Part shown: positions 12,418-26,890 of the stretch, piece after piece
How the letters are laid out: each line of letters starts with the position of its first letter
Numbering within the stretch: position 1 is the first letter of the stretch
Source: Corylus avellana
Taxonomy: Eukaryota; Streptophyta; Magnoliopsida; Fagales; Betulaceae
Direction of reading: 5' to 3'
Length of the DNA stretch: 64,000 nucleotides
Assembly (NCBI RefSeq): GCF_901000735.1
Contig: NC_081543.1
Span: 15,093,574-15,157,573 of the forward strand
Position numbers and translations under genes: made by a program
Notes under the pieces: generated by a model
Told to the model about the DNA's origin: nothing
The model's database searches: none
Seen by the model: only the letters and a program-made list of their open reading frames with translations

Positions 12418-12742
12418 ACATTCTCAAATTGTGAAATTTAGGTTGTTTTTAAATATCGAAACACTCGAAAAATGCCACCTATTAAAAATGCATCACGTTC
12501 AATTGAGAATCGAGTGTATTTTCATTATATTCTTGTTGTTTATGTTGTAAATAAACTTTGAGTCAAAATCTGTCTTTCGATTTTCTTCAAAAGAAGTATT
12601 TCTGCAAAACTAAAGAAAAAGCTTTTTGGAATGAAAATTCTTTCTGGTGGCCTCGATAACATGACATATTTTGAATAGGTGATACTTTTTAAGCGTTTCG
12701 ATGTTTAAAAATAGCCTAAATTCCATAATTTGAGAATTTATT
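12418..12742. mobile_element. Foldback/MITE-like element
   Basis: Two arms of about 70 bp are inverted repeats of each other: 12421-12486 begins TTCTCAAATT and contains TTTAGGTTGTTTTTAAA; the complement of 12670-12738 reads TTCTCAAATT and TTTAGGCTATTTTTAAA. A loop of about 180 bp separates them. No coding capacity. The right arm is also where duplicated copy C starts (29617). Confidence 0.6.
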
Positions 12743-12829
12743 ACTTCTTTAAAATTGTAAGGGATCTTGATCCATCCAACTCAATTGATGGATTGATGGA
12801 CTTTGAGTTTAGATCAAAGAAGACCAAAT

Positions 12830-13080
12830 TGGGTGGAAGACAAGTGGCTTAGTAAAAGTATCTGCAATTTGATCTTTACTGGGATATGAAAAAAGATCCC
12901 CATCATAGCGTGAAAGATTATGGGCTGAGGTAATTTGGGGGAAGAAATGGGCTTTGCTTCATGCATTTTGGCTAAATCTACTATATTCTGATGTTTAGAT
13001 AAAAAGATCGAAGACCATTGTGAATGGGCGTGTGGCTTGAACACCATGGAAAATATGAAGTGGGCTGAGATTAATTCTTG
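12830..13080 (-). pseudogene. Copia RNase H C-terminal fragment (copy A)
   Basis: In one minus-strand frame the sequence encodes KDQIADTFTKPL, the typical end of Copia RNase H, preceded by YDGDLFSYPS; the other minus frame carries HEAKPISSP, a phrase typical of the RT-RNase H junction. The mix of frames shows decay. The same fragment occurs in copy C at about 29695-29950, so the insertion predates the duplication. Confidence 0.6.
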
Positions 13081-13095
13081 TAGAATTAGGGGCAA

Positions 13096-14500
13096 AGAGT
13101 TGGTTAATTAATTGGTAATTTTCCTTTTGTTTTCTTATAGGGATTGGTCTTGATCTTTTTAACATGTTGATTATCCCACAACTGTTGACCCCTTCAATAT
13201 TATTGGTATTACAATTTTTTTGTGGAGCTATTTAATCATCAATTGCCCCAAAAATTTAAACTAAAAAAAAAAAAAAATGGCGGATTTCACCATTTAATTA
13301 AATTTAAACACTTTCTTCATATATAAGTTCAAACTTCTCCATAATAAGTAAGGCCCAATATAGAAAATATTTAACTGAAATAGAGAGTAAACCATGAAGT
13401 TAGAGTTCAAAGTCAAAGCATATATTACTCTTGATATCATGTTAAATCATTATCCATCTTAAAAGCTTAAGCTAATAAAAAAGAATTAATTTAATTATTT
13501 AATTAATATTTTATCATGAGCTCTAAATGCTTGACAAACTATTAACTTCTTTAAACAATGAACATTCCATTGTATATCTTACTTTTTCGGTTATATTGTC
13601 TATTTACTTTTCAATATTTTGTACGTGGATCGAGATTTTTCTCCAATTTACGATATTAATATCAATGATGAAAATCTTGTGAAGGTAAGTTTTCTGTCAT
13701 ATGATTAAAAAGTTGACAAAAACTGGGATACACATCATGCGCGCGTACATCCTTATTTCTCTCTTTGTCACGCAATTCATCTTCTTCCTCCACATGAGAT
13801 GCATGGATTTGATAAATAAGTTTGAGACTTGCTAACAACAGTCAAGGTGGCGTGCAACTGAGCTAGTGCATCAGCCATCAAGCCTTGCCTCAATCGGTTG
13901 AAATCGCGTCTCCTCAACGATAAATTCATCCTCTTCTTCCACGAAGCACCAATTTGATCTCCAAAGTCCAAACCACTCAAATTGTCTATTTACATTTTCT
14001 TATCTTTAGTTTAGTGGTTTTAAAATGTAAAAATAATGATTTCAAAATAGAGTTAAAGATTTAGTAAAATACGTAAAAGATAGAGAAAAAATCAAACAAT
14101 ATTTAAAATGGGTCATTTTTGAAAACACACTTATTGCCTGCTAGATGATTTTTTCAAGTTTTCAAACGACAATTGTTTTCCAGAAAGCGCTCTCAAATGA
14201 GATTCTTTCCCAATATTGTTTAAAAATAAATATTTAAGCTATAAAATCGCGGGCCAAGAGGAACCCACCAACCCCATGGTCCATGTGGCGCTCATGCACG
14301 AATGGGTTTGAAGAACATTAACGTTGGAGTTAGATGTTAAGGATAGATAGCCGCGACCAAAGCTGATGATTGATGTCCCTAAGCATTCCCCAAATTAATG
14401 GGCGTAGATTCTTCTGTTAAGAGTGTCAATGTCCCAAAAGTCCACTTTTTTCCCATTTTGCACTCGTTAAGAAGCAGTGCCAAAGAGAAATAAATTTGTC
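13096..14500. other. GDH upstream region, no gene recognised
   Basis: AT-rich upstream sequence of GDH copy A. An open frame at 13777-13980 (-) has no recognisable family and is not supported by splice or start context. The corresponding part of copy C is rearranged (internal repeat at 30746-30887). Confidence 0.4.
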
Positions 14501-14510
14501 TATAAATAAG
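14501..14510 (+). promoter_or_regulatory. TATA box of GDH copy A
   Basis: TATAAATAAG lies about 140 bp before the GDH ATG, at a plausible distance for a plant core promoter with a leader of roughly 100 nt. It is conserved in copy C at 31432-31441. Confidence 0.65.
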
Positions 14511-14533
14511 CCCATTTCTTGATATCTGTGTGA

Positions 14534-17762
<3,229 letters not shown>

Positions 17763-18014
17763 GCCAATCTCTTATTCCTGCCGTTCTTTGCACATCAGAT
17801 GCATTCACAGGTTATCATCCAAGAAAAAGTTACTGGCCTTTATCTTTTTCTTTATTTTTTTATTTTATTTTATTTTTTTATTTTTCTTTGTGCTCCTTTT
17901 CAAGTATCTTTCTGTTTGATAATGGAATTCAGCCATGAAATGTGTTGCTTTTGATGGGTTCATTACTCTCTGGGTGGAGGCAAAGAAAGAACAAATTCAA
18001 GTTCAGCTAATCAG

Positions 18015-18600
18015 CTATTTAAAGAAAGTTCGTTTCTTTGCATATAACCCCTTCCTAGGATAGAAATTTGCTACAAACTGGTCTATAGATAATTTATTAT
18101 TCATACAAACTCATCTAATTCTCACATGTTCTTAAAAGAACATGTCATGTCACTTTATTAAATGGGTTTGTGTTGTCCTAATGATTACATGCATGGATTA
18201 TCGAGATCAAAGCTTCAATTCAATAATTCTCGGAGAACCTTTTAATTATTTGATAGGAATAAAATACAAGTACATTTCATGAACCTAATTTTTTTTTTTT
18301 TTTTTTCTTTCTTTAAACCTTTTAATTATTTAAAGAAAGTTTGTTTCTTTGCATATAACCCCTTCCTAGGATAGAAATTTGCTACAAATTGGTTTATAGA
18401 TAATTTATTATTCATACAACTCACATGTTCTTAAAAAAACATGTCATGTCACTTTATTAAATGGGTTTGTGTTGTTCTAATAATTACATGCATGGATTAT
18501 CGAGATCAAAGCTTCAATTCAATAATTCTTGGAGAACCTTTTAATTATTTGATAGGAATAAAATACAAGTACATTTCATGAACCTAAACTTTTTTCTTTT
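18015..18600. repeat. 312-bp tandem duplication in copy A 3' flank
   Basis: A segment of roughly 280 bp beginning TATTTAAAGAAAG at 18016 is repeated beginning at 18328 with few substitutions; both end in CATGAACCTAA. Copy C has a single version at about 34141-34430. The duplication therefore arose in copy A after the units separated, or was lost from C. Confidence 0.85.
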
Positions 18601-18851
18601 TTTTTTTTTTTCTTTCTAATACGATGAAATCAACCCCCACCCCCCAAAGAGAGAGAAAAAAAAAAAAAAAAAAAAGCGTCTCAGAGCATTCCATTTTGAA
18701 AACATATGTGCTACAGGCTACTTAGTCCCACCCCAAAAATCTTTCCACAGAACCCCATCAAAAAGAAAACATGTTCAGAGGAATTCAGAAAAGAAGAAGC
18801 TTGCAACTGCAAATGCGAAAGAACTAATTATTAGAAAACTAAAATACAATG

Positions 18852-18913
18852 ACTGATGGGAATTTAAATCTTTTTTTTTTTTTTTTGATAAGTAACTGAT
18901 GGGAATTTAAATC
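18852..18913 (-). mobile_element. Minimal LINE tail insertion with 19-bp TSD (copy A only)
   Basis: ACTGATGGGAATTTAAATC occurs at 18852-18870 and again at 18895-18913, flanking 24 bp which on the minus strand read TACTTATC followed by 16 A. Copy C has a single uninterrupted version of the target (about 34697-34715). TACTTATC plus A-run is the end of the LINE fragment at 3076-3090, so this is an extremely 5'-truncated LINE insertion. Confidence 0.8.
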
Positions 18914-19055
18914 ATCATTCTCCACTAGAACAAAGTAATTACAATAACAGGTAACTAAAAGGGAGCTCATTAATTTTTCTTTTACTTCTTTTTTGGATAA
19001 TTCAAGAAAGATGCGGATTAAATTTGAAGGGGCAAACTCAAGAATCGCAATTTCA

Positions 19056-22045
19056 TTACTGATTCTTGGAACCGCCAGGGGTCTCATCCTGCCAGGTTGC
19101 TTGCCATTGCTTGTCATAAAAGGTTGTCTCTTCCAGCAGCTTCTTTAAGTTCTCTATATCCTCATTCTTCCGGATCACAAGAACTCCAACAACGGCTACA
19201 AACAACAGAGTTTTGCAAAAGAAGTTGCCCATTTGATCAACCAGACCTACCCCAGTCAAGCTATCAACCAGATAAGCCATGAAAAAGCCTATCATTGCAG
19301 CACGGCCTGCATAAAACCCATTGAACAGCATAGATGGATCAGCATGAGACAGTAGTGCTCTTTTCTGATCAACGTTTCATTTTAGAGAAAACAAATGGAT
19401 AGAACAAACCATTAAGTAGCTCAGCTTCAGGTAGATGGAACCTTTTCGTCCATGCCCACCAAGGTATGATGGATGTGTCAAACACTATAGGGTCATCATT
19501 ACTGGATGACTCAGGCTTACCCTCAAGCCATTTTCTCCTCTTAGCCTCTGAAATGATTATCCAAGGAGGTCCATTAAAATCAAGTAATCCGAGGTATCTA
19601 GAGGAATAATGAATACACTATTACGTAATTATAACTAATTCCATCTTCACCTCATCCTATCCTCTCTTCCCCATTTTTAGAAAAGGAAAAGATAGCAAGC
19701 ATCCAAATTTCAAGCAAAAATATAAGGGAAGTAAAAATTACATGTATATAGTGGGTCTTCAGTGTATTTTGGAAAATACATCATTCAATTGTATATCTGA
19801 CAGAAATTGATATACAAGTAGCTGTATGAAACTTAACCAGCAAAAAGTTGCATATTGATGATAATAAAATAAAACAAGTTTTATTGATGTAATGCTAAAA
19901 TAACATATATGCATAAAAACAAAAAGGAACTAAACAAGCAAATAGACATGAGGTTCTCTAAAGCAATAGAAAATAAGTCATGCTTACACATCAGTAATCA
20001 CCTCTGGCCCCACAAAACATTAGAGAATAGTAAACCTACATTCAGATAGGAAGAACTTGGAAACAAGGGGAGATGGAATCTATACAAATGCTTAAAAATA
20101 GAAACCCTAAACCTGACAGATTCTTTTTCTCCTTGTTTCCAAGATCCAAACTAAAGTCTTAAAGCATGTTTACAGTTTTCCTTTCCTTCATTGTTTCCAA
20201 GAATCAAGTAAAGCCTGATTTTATGGTTTACTACATAGTGGAAAACAAGGAGGGCACTAGATCTCTTGGTGTTGCTCCATGAACAGTTGAGCACATGGGA
20301 TAGGACCACCTACAAGAGATCAATAGCACGATAAAGTAAAGCACCTTTGATTGTAGAGTGACATCTATTTTGAGTTTCGGTTTCAAGTACAACGGCCAGC
20401 CATAATTGTTAATCTCAGCTTAAAATTATGATCTCCTTGTTAGTAGATGGGAATAAAAAACATAGAGCTTAGCTTGTGCAGAAAAAGATGGAGGACTCCC
20501 TCTGCACTCATAAGTAGTGGATGTTCCAAATAATTTCAATTCTCCAATCACAACCATGAGGTTACATAGCTTGATATCATGATGGTCAGTAGACAGATCT
20601 ATGTTCCAACTTCCAAGTGTAGAGACATTCACTTCAAAATTCCCCAGAACATAATCACCTTGAGGCCCAGAACTCAACGTGCAAGAGATCACAAGTGCCA
20701 ATTATTATTGATTACAATTACTCTGATCACATATATCAAGTCTAGACAATGACTACAAGGGTCGGGTACAACAAGAATGGGAATTTCTCATCCTTCGAGA
20801 TGCCACTTGTGGTGTGGTCTAGTCAATTTTGGTAATTGGCCGAGACCAATTAAAGCAAGACATAGATTTAATCTGAAATCAAAGAAATGAAGATTCGTTC
20901 ACCGAATCTAGGCTGTTCCAGCAAAGAAACTTCCAAAAACCACCTAATCTTAGGTTACACAGACAATCCCATTAGAATTACAGTCAAAAATAACAATTAA
21001 AATCAACTGATCCTTAGCCCAAGTATATGCGACCAACAAGAACCATGTTTTGAAATAGGTTAACATATTTTATAGAATTACAAGCTATTGACTTCTTTCT
21101 CAAAACCAACATCAGTTCTTGGCCTTCCAATTGGGGACGATGAAACAAAATTAGTTTTTAATCTTAATGTTTATGAATTATTATTCTATTTCCACTATGG
21201 TAGTAGCACCTTTTAAGTTCTAGACTAAATAATCTTGATGGGTTTTGTTTTGGCAGAGTTGCAGTCACACACTAGCTAATTCTGAAATTGTTGCAGATTC
21301 CACCATATATTGGTTGCATTTGTCAAAAGAATAACTTTTATCACAACTAAGTGTTCCTATTATGAGTTCTTGTGAACGCTTTCATTACAGATCATGAGAA
21401 AAGATAGCTATAGCTCACTAAAATTTATAATTTTCAAGTCGTATGTGTCCAGTTTCCATAGAAAAAAAAAAATTATAATAACCAAAACAACAAACAACAT
21501 CGGTACACCCAAGCTGTGCAGAAGTGTGGAAGAAACAAACTCAAACTCAGATTGGAAACAAACGAAATCCTAGACCATAAAGCAAAATAAAGTACATCGA
21601 AGCCAAATTAACACAAACCCAAAACCTTACCAGCATCAATAACAGCATCCCAGTCGGGTTTTCCATCTTTCTCAAACTGCTTCAAGTCCCAAGTCCCTTC
21701 GACCCATCTGGGATCCTCAAACTTACTCACCACCTTAACTTCTACTGCTTCCGCTGCCCCTGCAGACCCATTGGCCCCAGCAGAGCTCGCATCCTTCTCA
21801 ACAACCGGCTGCGGAGGTTCAGCTACCTTCTGGCCTGCTTCCGGTTCAAGTGCGGTTGCAGCTGAGGCTGAAGTTCCAGCTCCATTGTCTGCTGAGGACC
21901 TGGTGGTGGAGAGAAGGAAGAAAGGCGTCTTGGGCGGTCTGAGTGAGAGGTGAGGTTTGACGGTGAGATGGGTTTTGGGAGATATAGAGGGAGAAAGGGA
22001 TGGAGGGTGGGTTGGCGGAGAAAACAAGGCCATGGAAATGGACAT
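19056..22045 (-). CDS. LIL3: Light-harvesting-like protein 3, LIL3 (copy A)
   Basis: Chloroplast thylakoid protein; in Arabidopsis LIL3 anchors geranylgeranyl reductase and supports chlorophyll and tocopherol synthesis. Three exons on the minus strand: 21631-22045 (ATG at 22043-22045), 19410-19547, and 19056-19306 (stop TAA). They total 804 nt, giving 267 residues, close to the usual family size. Visible: an N-terminal Ser/Pro/Thr-rich transit peptide, an Ala/Glu-rich linker, the LIL3 block [20 protein letters not shown], then [20 protein letters not shown] and the chlorophyll-binding LHC helix [20 protein letters not shown], a second helix [12 protein letters not shown], and the tail [12 protein letters not shown]. 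Phases agree and all borders are GT-AG. An alternative start is Met5. It is convergent with GDH, 1.3 kb away. Confidence 0.96.
19548..21630 (-). other. LIL3 intron 1 (copy A)
   Basis: A 2.1-kb intron without recognised genes. The open frame at 20426-20701 (-) is shifted by an indel in copy C, so it is unlikely to be coding. A piece of this intron (about 21252-21380) is found again inside the CACTA element at 46504-46670. Confidence 0.7.
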
Positions 22046-22400
22046 GCTTTGGTTGGAAGGAGGATTGGGGGAAGGGGTTTGATCTCTCAGAACATTTGAT
22101 GGGTTTTTTGGGCTATCCGTTCCTCAGCCTCAGAAATGGCCAAATTATTGGTTTCTACCTTTGTATACTTTCGCAGCTTCGATGAAATAAATTGGGGACT
22201 TCCCCGTTGGTGGCCTGGTAATAGCATCATAATTTCCGTTTTTTTTTTTTCTTTTTTTTTTTCTTTTTTTTTTTTCCAAACTATTTGGGTAAAATACTAT
22301 ATATATCAGCCACTTTTCTTGACTTCAACATAATTCAAAGTTCAAACGGATTAATTCATGGCCACAAAAATTTCATAAGAATTGTGTTAGAATATTCTTA

Positions 22401-23561
22401 AACTCCGTTTACTTTGACGTAAAATAGTTTCCTTCGTAAAATATTTTTAAAAAAGCCATTTTCTCTTAAAATATTTTCTGTCGAAAACATTTTGCAGTGT
22501 TTACCTTGCATACGGAAAATAATTTTTTTTTAATATATATTTTTTCCAATAAGGTTCACGTCAGGACCTGCACGGGACTTGTCCGGGACCTCGCCGAGAC
22601 CTACCTTGGACTTGATCGGGACCTGCTCGGAACTTGCCTGGGACCCCACCGGGACCCGCCCAGGACTTGACCAAGACTTGACCGGGACCCGCCCAAGAAT
22701 CGATCGTGCAAGTCCCGGGTGGGTCTTGGGCAGGTCCGGTCAAGTCTCGGGCGGGTCCCAGCGGGGTCCCAAGCAAGTTTTGGGCAGGTCTCGGTCAAGT
22801 CTTGGCAGGTCCCGGTTAGGTCCTGGGTAGGTTCGGTCAAGTCCCGAGCGAGTCTCGGTCAAGTCCAGGGTAGGTCCTAGGCGGGTCCCGGGCGGGTTCC
22901 GGGCAAGTCCCAGTTAGGTCCCGGGCGGGTTCTGGGCAAGTCCCGGGCAGGTCCCTGTCAAGTTTCAGGCAGGTCCCAAGCGGGTCCCAGGCAGGTCCCG
23001 GCACAGGTCCCAATCAAGTCCGGGGCGGGTCCCGGTTAAGTCCTGCTCAGGTCCCGGGCGGGTCTCAAGCAAGTCCCGGTTAGGTTCCGGGCGGGTCCCA
23101 GGCAGGTCCCGTTGGGGTCCTAAGGGGGTCCTAGTCAAGTCTGAAGCAGGTTCCGAGAGGGTCTTGGGCAGGTCCAGGACGGGTCCTGGTCAAGTCCCGG
23201 GCAGGCCCTGGGCGGGTCTCGGTCAAGTCTCAGGAGTGTCCCGATCAGGTCTTGGGCGAGTCCCAGGCAAGTCTCGGTTAGGTCCTGGATGAGTCCCAGT
23301 CATGTCTCGGGTGGGACCCAGTCAAGTCCCGGCGAGGTTCTGGGCGGGTCTTGGCAAGGTCCATCGATTTAAGAATGAGATGCTCATAGACGGAAAATGG
23401 TTTATGATTTTCAAAACCGTAAACCATTTTTCGAAAGTTAAAGAAGAATTTTTAGTCAAAAGTAAAATATTTTTCGTTGATCACTATTTTACGTCAAAGT
23501 AAACATTGTAAAATACAGAAATCATTTTCTGAAACTATTTTAGGTCAAAGTAAACGGAGCC
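22401..23561. mobile_element. TTA-flanked DNA element with G/C-rich minisatellite core (copy A)
   Basis: Terminal inverted repeats: left AACTCCGTTTACTTTGACG, right (complement) GGCTCCGTTTACTTTGACC, flanked by TTA on both sides (22398-22400 and 23562-23564). Inner arms are also complementary (AAATGGTTT, TTTTCGTTGA-type blocks). The TTA target repeat would suit a PIF/Harbinger-type MITE, but no transposase is present. The interior (about 22560-23360) is a minisatellite of GGTCCCGGGCGGGTC / CAAGTCC words. Corresponding element in copy C: 38184-39288. Confidence 0.7.
22560..23360. repeat. GGTCCCGGGC-type minisatellite (copy A)
   Basis: Roughly 10-bp words (GGTCCCGGGC, GGGTCCCGGT, CAAGTCCCGG) repeat imperfectly for 0.8 kb. 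GC content is far above the AT-rich surroundings and the left part is in the opposite orientation, giving foldback potential. Open frames across it (GTRPGLD-type repeats) are translation of the repeat, not genes. Confidence 0.9.
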
Positions 23562-24646
23562 TTAATGAATGTGATTTTACAAACATGGCTAAAATATTTG
23601 TAGCATATTCATGACCCTTAAATAAATACACACTCGATTCTGAGATTAATAAATACATATTTTAATTATTTAAAAATAAAAAATACCCATTTTTTTAAAA
23701 TAATTTTGCATCATGAAAATGGAGATTTGTTAAATTTACGAATTTATTGGTACAAGAATAAAGAAAAATGAGAGAAACTATTTATCAAATATAATTTATT
23801 TCTTAGTTCTTCTTTTTTGCCTCTAAGTTTACATATTCTTTTAAGAAAAAAAAGGAGATCGAGAATAACAATGTAGGGACGGCCCCCACGTAATTAGGTT
23901 AATAAAGCCTGTTATGCTCATCTCACATTGTTGACAAGGAGATTAGCTTTTCGCACAAAAGAAATAAAATAGAGGAATGCTACATAATTTCTCACTCCTA
24001 ATAATCCTATACTCTTATTTTAAGAATTTGTTAAGCGACTTTTAAAATTATTACTAATTCTAATAATTTTTTTTTTTTAAAAAAAAGAAAAGATGATAAT
24101 AATGCAAGAAACATTCATTAAAGCTTTCTCTCTTTTTTTTAAGCAAATTAGGAAAGGGTTACAAGATCAAAATACCGAAAAGGAGTAAGCTTCCTTACTA
24201 GACTCAAATATAAAAATAAACGGTGCAAGTAACCAGAACAAAATAGGAAATGAGCCAAATAAAAACACAGTGAAGGCATTGGGCTACATGAAAACAAAGA
24301 CAGTAAAGGAAAAACAAGGATCAGAGAAGAAGAAAAGGGGGAGGAGAGGAGGAAAGAAATCCCTCCTCCCCAAAAAACCACACCGATGGTGGTGGAAAAC
24401 CTGACAAAGAAGTGTATTCTCTACCTAGAGAGAAGGAGAAGCTTCTGTCACTAGAATGAGAGAAGCCAGTTTCCGTTTAAGGGTGAGTTTTATTCATTAA
24501 AGCTTTCTAATACAACACACCAATCTCACTAAAAAAAAAAAGAGCACAAGGCACTAATCTCGCTCCAAAAAAAAAAAAAAAGTACATAAACCAAACTCTT
24601 GCAAAGGAAAAAAACAATCACCACACCAAATTGCAAAGAAATAAAG
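23562..24646. other. Right end of copy A, no gene recognised
   Basis: AT-rich sequence with A/T runs; duplicated in copy C at 39289-40384. A minus-strand open frame (24148-24381) is hydrophobic and low-complexity, with no family recognised. Confidence 0.5.
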
Positions 24647-25359
24647 TGTTAGGAAATTAATCCTATTTCCCAAGACCCGTGAGATGCGAAAAATAAGAAG
24701 AATGCGGAATAACAAAGATAAGCAATCACACACGACACAAAGATTTAAGTGGTTCGGCTTAACAAGCCTACATCCACTGGCGGAGACGACCCGGAGAAAA
24801 TCCACTATCAAAAGATGGAGTACAAAAATAGTCGAGAGAAAATCACTCAAATCCCAAAGCCCCAATACACCAAAATCTCACTATCACACAAGAAAGATTA
24901 TTCCCAAAATAAAATACAAAAGACAGATGTACAAACTCTTCTTTTGCTGGAACAGATGGCGGCTGATCTCTATTTTCTTCTCTCACTCTGCAGCACCCTT
25001 TTTCTTCTAATCACTTGTTTTTGGCTCCTCCAAAAACCACCAAAAAGAAAACACCGTTGCTGCCCTTGTACCTCCTCTTAAATTCTCTCTTTTTCTCCTC
25101 CCTTCGGTGCTTCACGTTTTTGGCACACACAAATTCACCTTGTGCTTTGTTCCTTATATAGAAGCTTAACTCTCCTTTTACATGTTGGTCTAGGACTTCT
25201 ACTATAAGTCAAACAAGGAGTCCAAATACACATAGGAGAAGGTCTCCAAAACCCACATGCAAAGGAGCAAACCGGTTGAACCAAAAAACCTCTCCTACTT
25301 GAAGAAGGAGACAAATCATTGGGTCCCACCATGACTTTTAATTCAAGTCATACTTAACA
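24647..25359 (-). mobile_element. Copia LTR
   Basis: The block is bounded by TGTTAGGAAATT at the left and ACTTAACA at the right (TG...CA termini), 713 bp. On the minus strand it follows the purine-rich GTCAAGGTGGAGAT, a typical Copia polypurine tract, so it is the 3' LTR of the minus-oriented element to its right. The left flank ATAAAG continues directly as ATAAAGTAGCATTC in copy C (40384), which is the empty site. Confidence 0.75.
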
Positions 25360-26890
25360 ATCTCCACCTTGACTTGAATCCCATCAAGTCTATCAAAACG
25401 TGTCTCCTCCAGATGTCTCCGCCTCAGCCCCCAAGGGCAATCACACTCTACAAGTGTCCCTCAAGTCCAAGCGCCTCTTGAACTTGAACGTAGGACCTGA
25501 TTTAGACATAACACCATGCCTCCCTATTTGTCCCGTGGACCATACAGCTTTATCCGATGACTCTTTCTTCCTGTAGACCCATCTGCACCCTTTAGCCTTC
25601 TTTCCCTTGGGTAATTCTGCCGATTCCCAAGCTTTACCACTCTGTAGTGACTCCTTCTCTTTCGGCATACCATCCTGAATAGACGATGGATCTCCACTAC
25701 TAGCTGTCAGAGCAAAAGAAACCATATCCTCAAAGCCATACCTCTTTGTTGCTTTTCAATCAGGTTTTTTTTTTGCCTCTTGCTAAAGAATAAGACTTTT
25801 CCTGGTGCTGTAAGTCTCTTGAAGATTCTCTGTCATCACATTCATCCGTGAGTGAACACTGTTCATTAAGCTCCACCTCCACGAATTGTTTCTCTTTCTG
25901 CACTGTACTTTCAGAAAGATCATCTAAGTTAACAAACTTAGACTTCTTCGGTTCCTGCTCTGTAACTTCAGGTTCTGCACTTGACCCATCCTTATACATA
26001 GCACACTCATTAAAAGTCACATTCCGACTTCTAATGATCTTCCGATTTTGATCATCCCAAAATCGATAACCGAAGGCCTCATCTCCATATCCAATGAAGA
26101 AACACTTACTAGATTTACCATCTAGTTTACTCATAGCATCAGACTCAACATGGACATACGAAGCACAACCAAAAACTTTCAAATGTGAAAGATTTACCTC
26201 TTTTCCACTCCAGACTTCTTCCGGTAGTCTATGGCTCAAGGGAACGGAAGACCCCCTATTCATTAGATATGCAGCAGTGCTCACTGCATCAGCCCAAAAA
26301 GTCTTTGGTAACCCAGCATGCAACCTCATACTCCTAGCATGCTCATTGAGAGTCCTATTCATGCACTCAGCCACGCCATTCTGCTGCGATGTTCCCGAGA
26401 TAGTTTTCTCCATTTTAATCCCATTCACTGTGCAAAACTGTTTAAACCCCCTGTCTTCATATTCTCCTTCATTGTCTGATCTCAAACGCTTGAGCTTCAA
26501 GCCCGTTTCAGTCTCAACCATGGCCTTCCATTTCTTAAAAGTCTCAAATACATCAGATTTACTTTTCATGAAATAAACCCATACCTTCCTACTTGAGTCA
26601 TCAATAAATGTGATGTAATACCGCGAGCCTCCAAGAGATGCCACTGGTGCTGGACCCCACAAATCCGTGTGTACCAGCTCCAGCTTTCCAAGCTTAGGTG
26701 CTTTGCCAACTTCCGCGAAACTCACCTTCTTCTGCTTCCCTATGATGCAGCCTTCACACAAATCAGACTCAACTGACTTTAACCCCGGTAGTTTCCCTTT
26801 TGACATAAGTACCTTCATCTCTTTCCCACTCATGTGCCCAAGCCTTAGGTGCCATAGTTTTGAGTCAGCAGTCGTATCTACAACAGCATC
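25360..26890 (-). pseudogene. Copia pol remnant: GAG-pre-integrase, integrase, start of RT
   Basis: Minus-strand Copia polyprotein. From the right: LWHLRLGHMSGKEM and LCEGCIIGKQKK (GAG-pre-integrase HHCC zinc motif), then the integrase core with HTDLWGP, RSDNEGEY and QQNGVAECMNRT (D,D,E). This runs open for 357 residues (25760-26833), then a frameshift near 25770 leads to the pre-RT linker and WVYRKKE (RT start) at 25441-25725. Nearly all RT and RNase H is missing before the 3' LTR. At the right it stops abruptly at 26890 against a Gypsy LTR; no 5' LTR, gag or primer site is present. Non-functional. Confidence 0.9.

Noticed and set aside
13777..13980. 67-residue minus-strand open frame upstream of GDH
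   Set aside because: No recognised family, no promoter or splice support, and the copy C version is rearranged.
20426..20701. 91-residue open frame inside LIL3 intron 1
   Set aside because: The equivalent in copy C has a one-base deletion that changes the frame, and the region is intronic to a well-supported gene.
22561..22840. Overlapping open frames on both strands (GTRPGLD-type proteins)
   Set aside because: They are translations of the short G/C-rich minisatellite in every frame; no start context, no family. The same holds at 38312-38952.
24148..24381. Hydrophobic minus-strand open frame at the end of copy A (and 39928-40140 in copy C)
   Set aside because: Low-complexity Leu/Ser/Phe sequence from a purine-rich plus strand; not conserved at its ends between copies.
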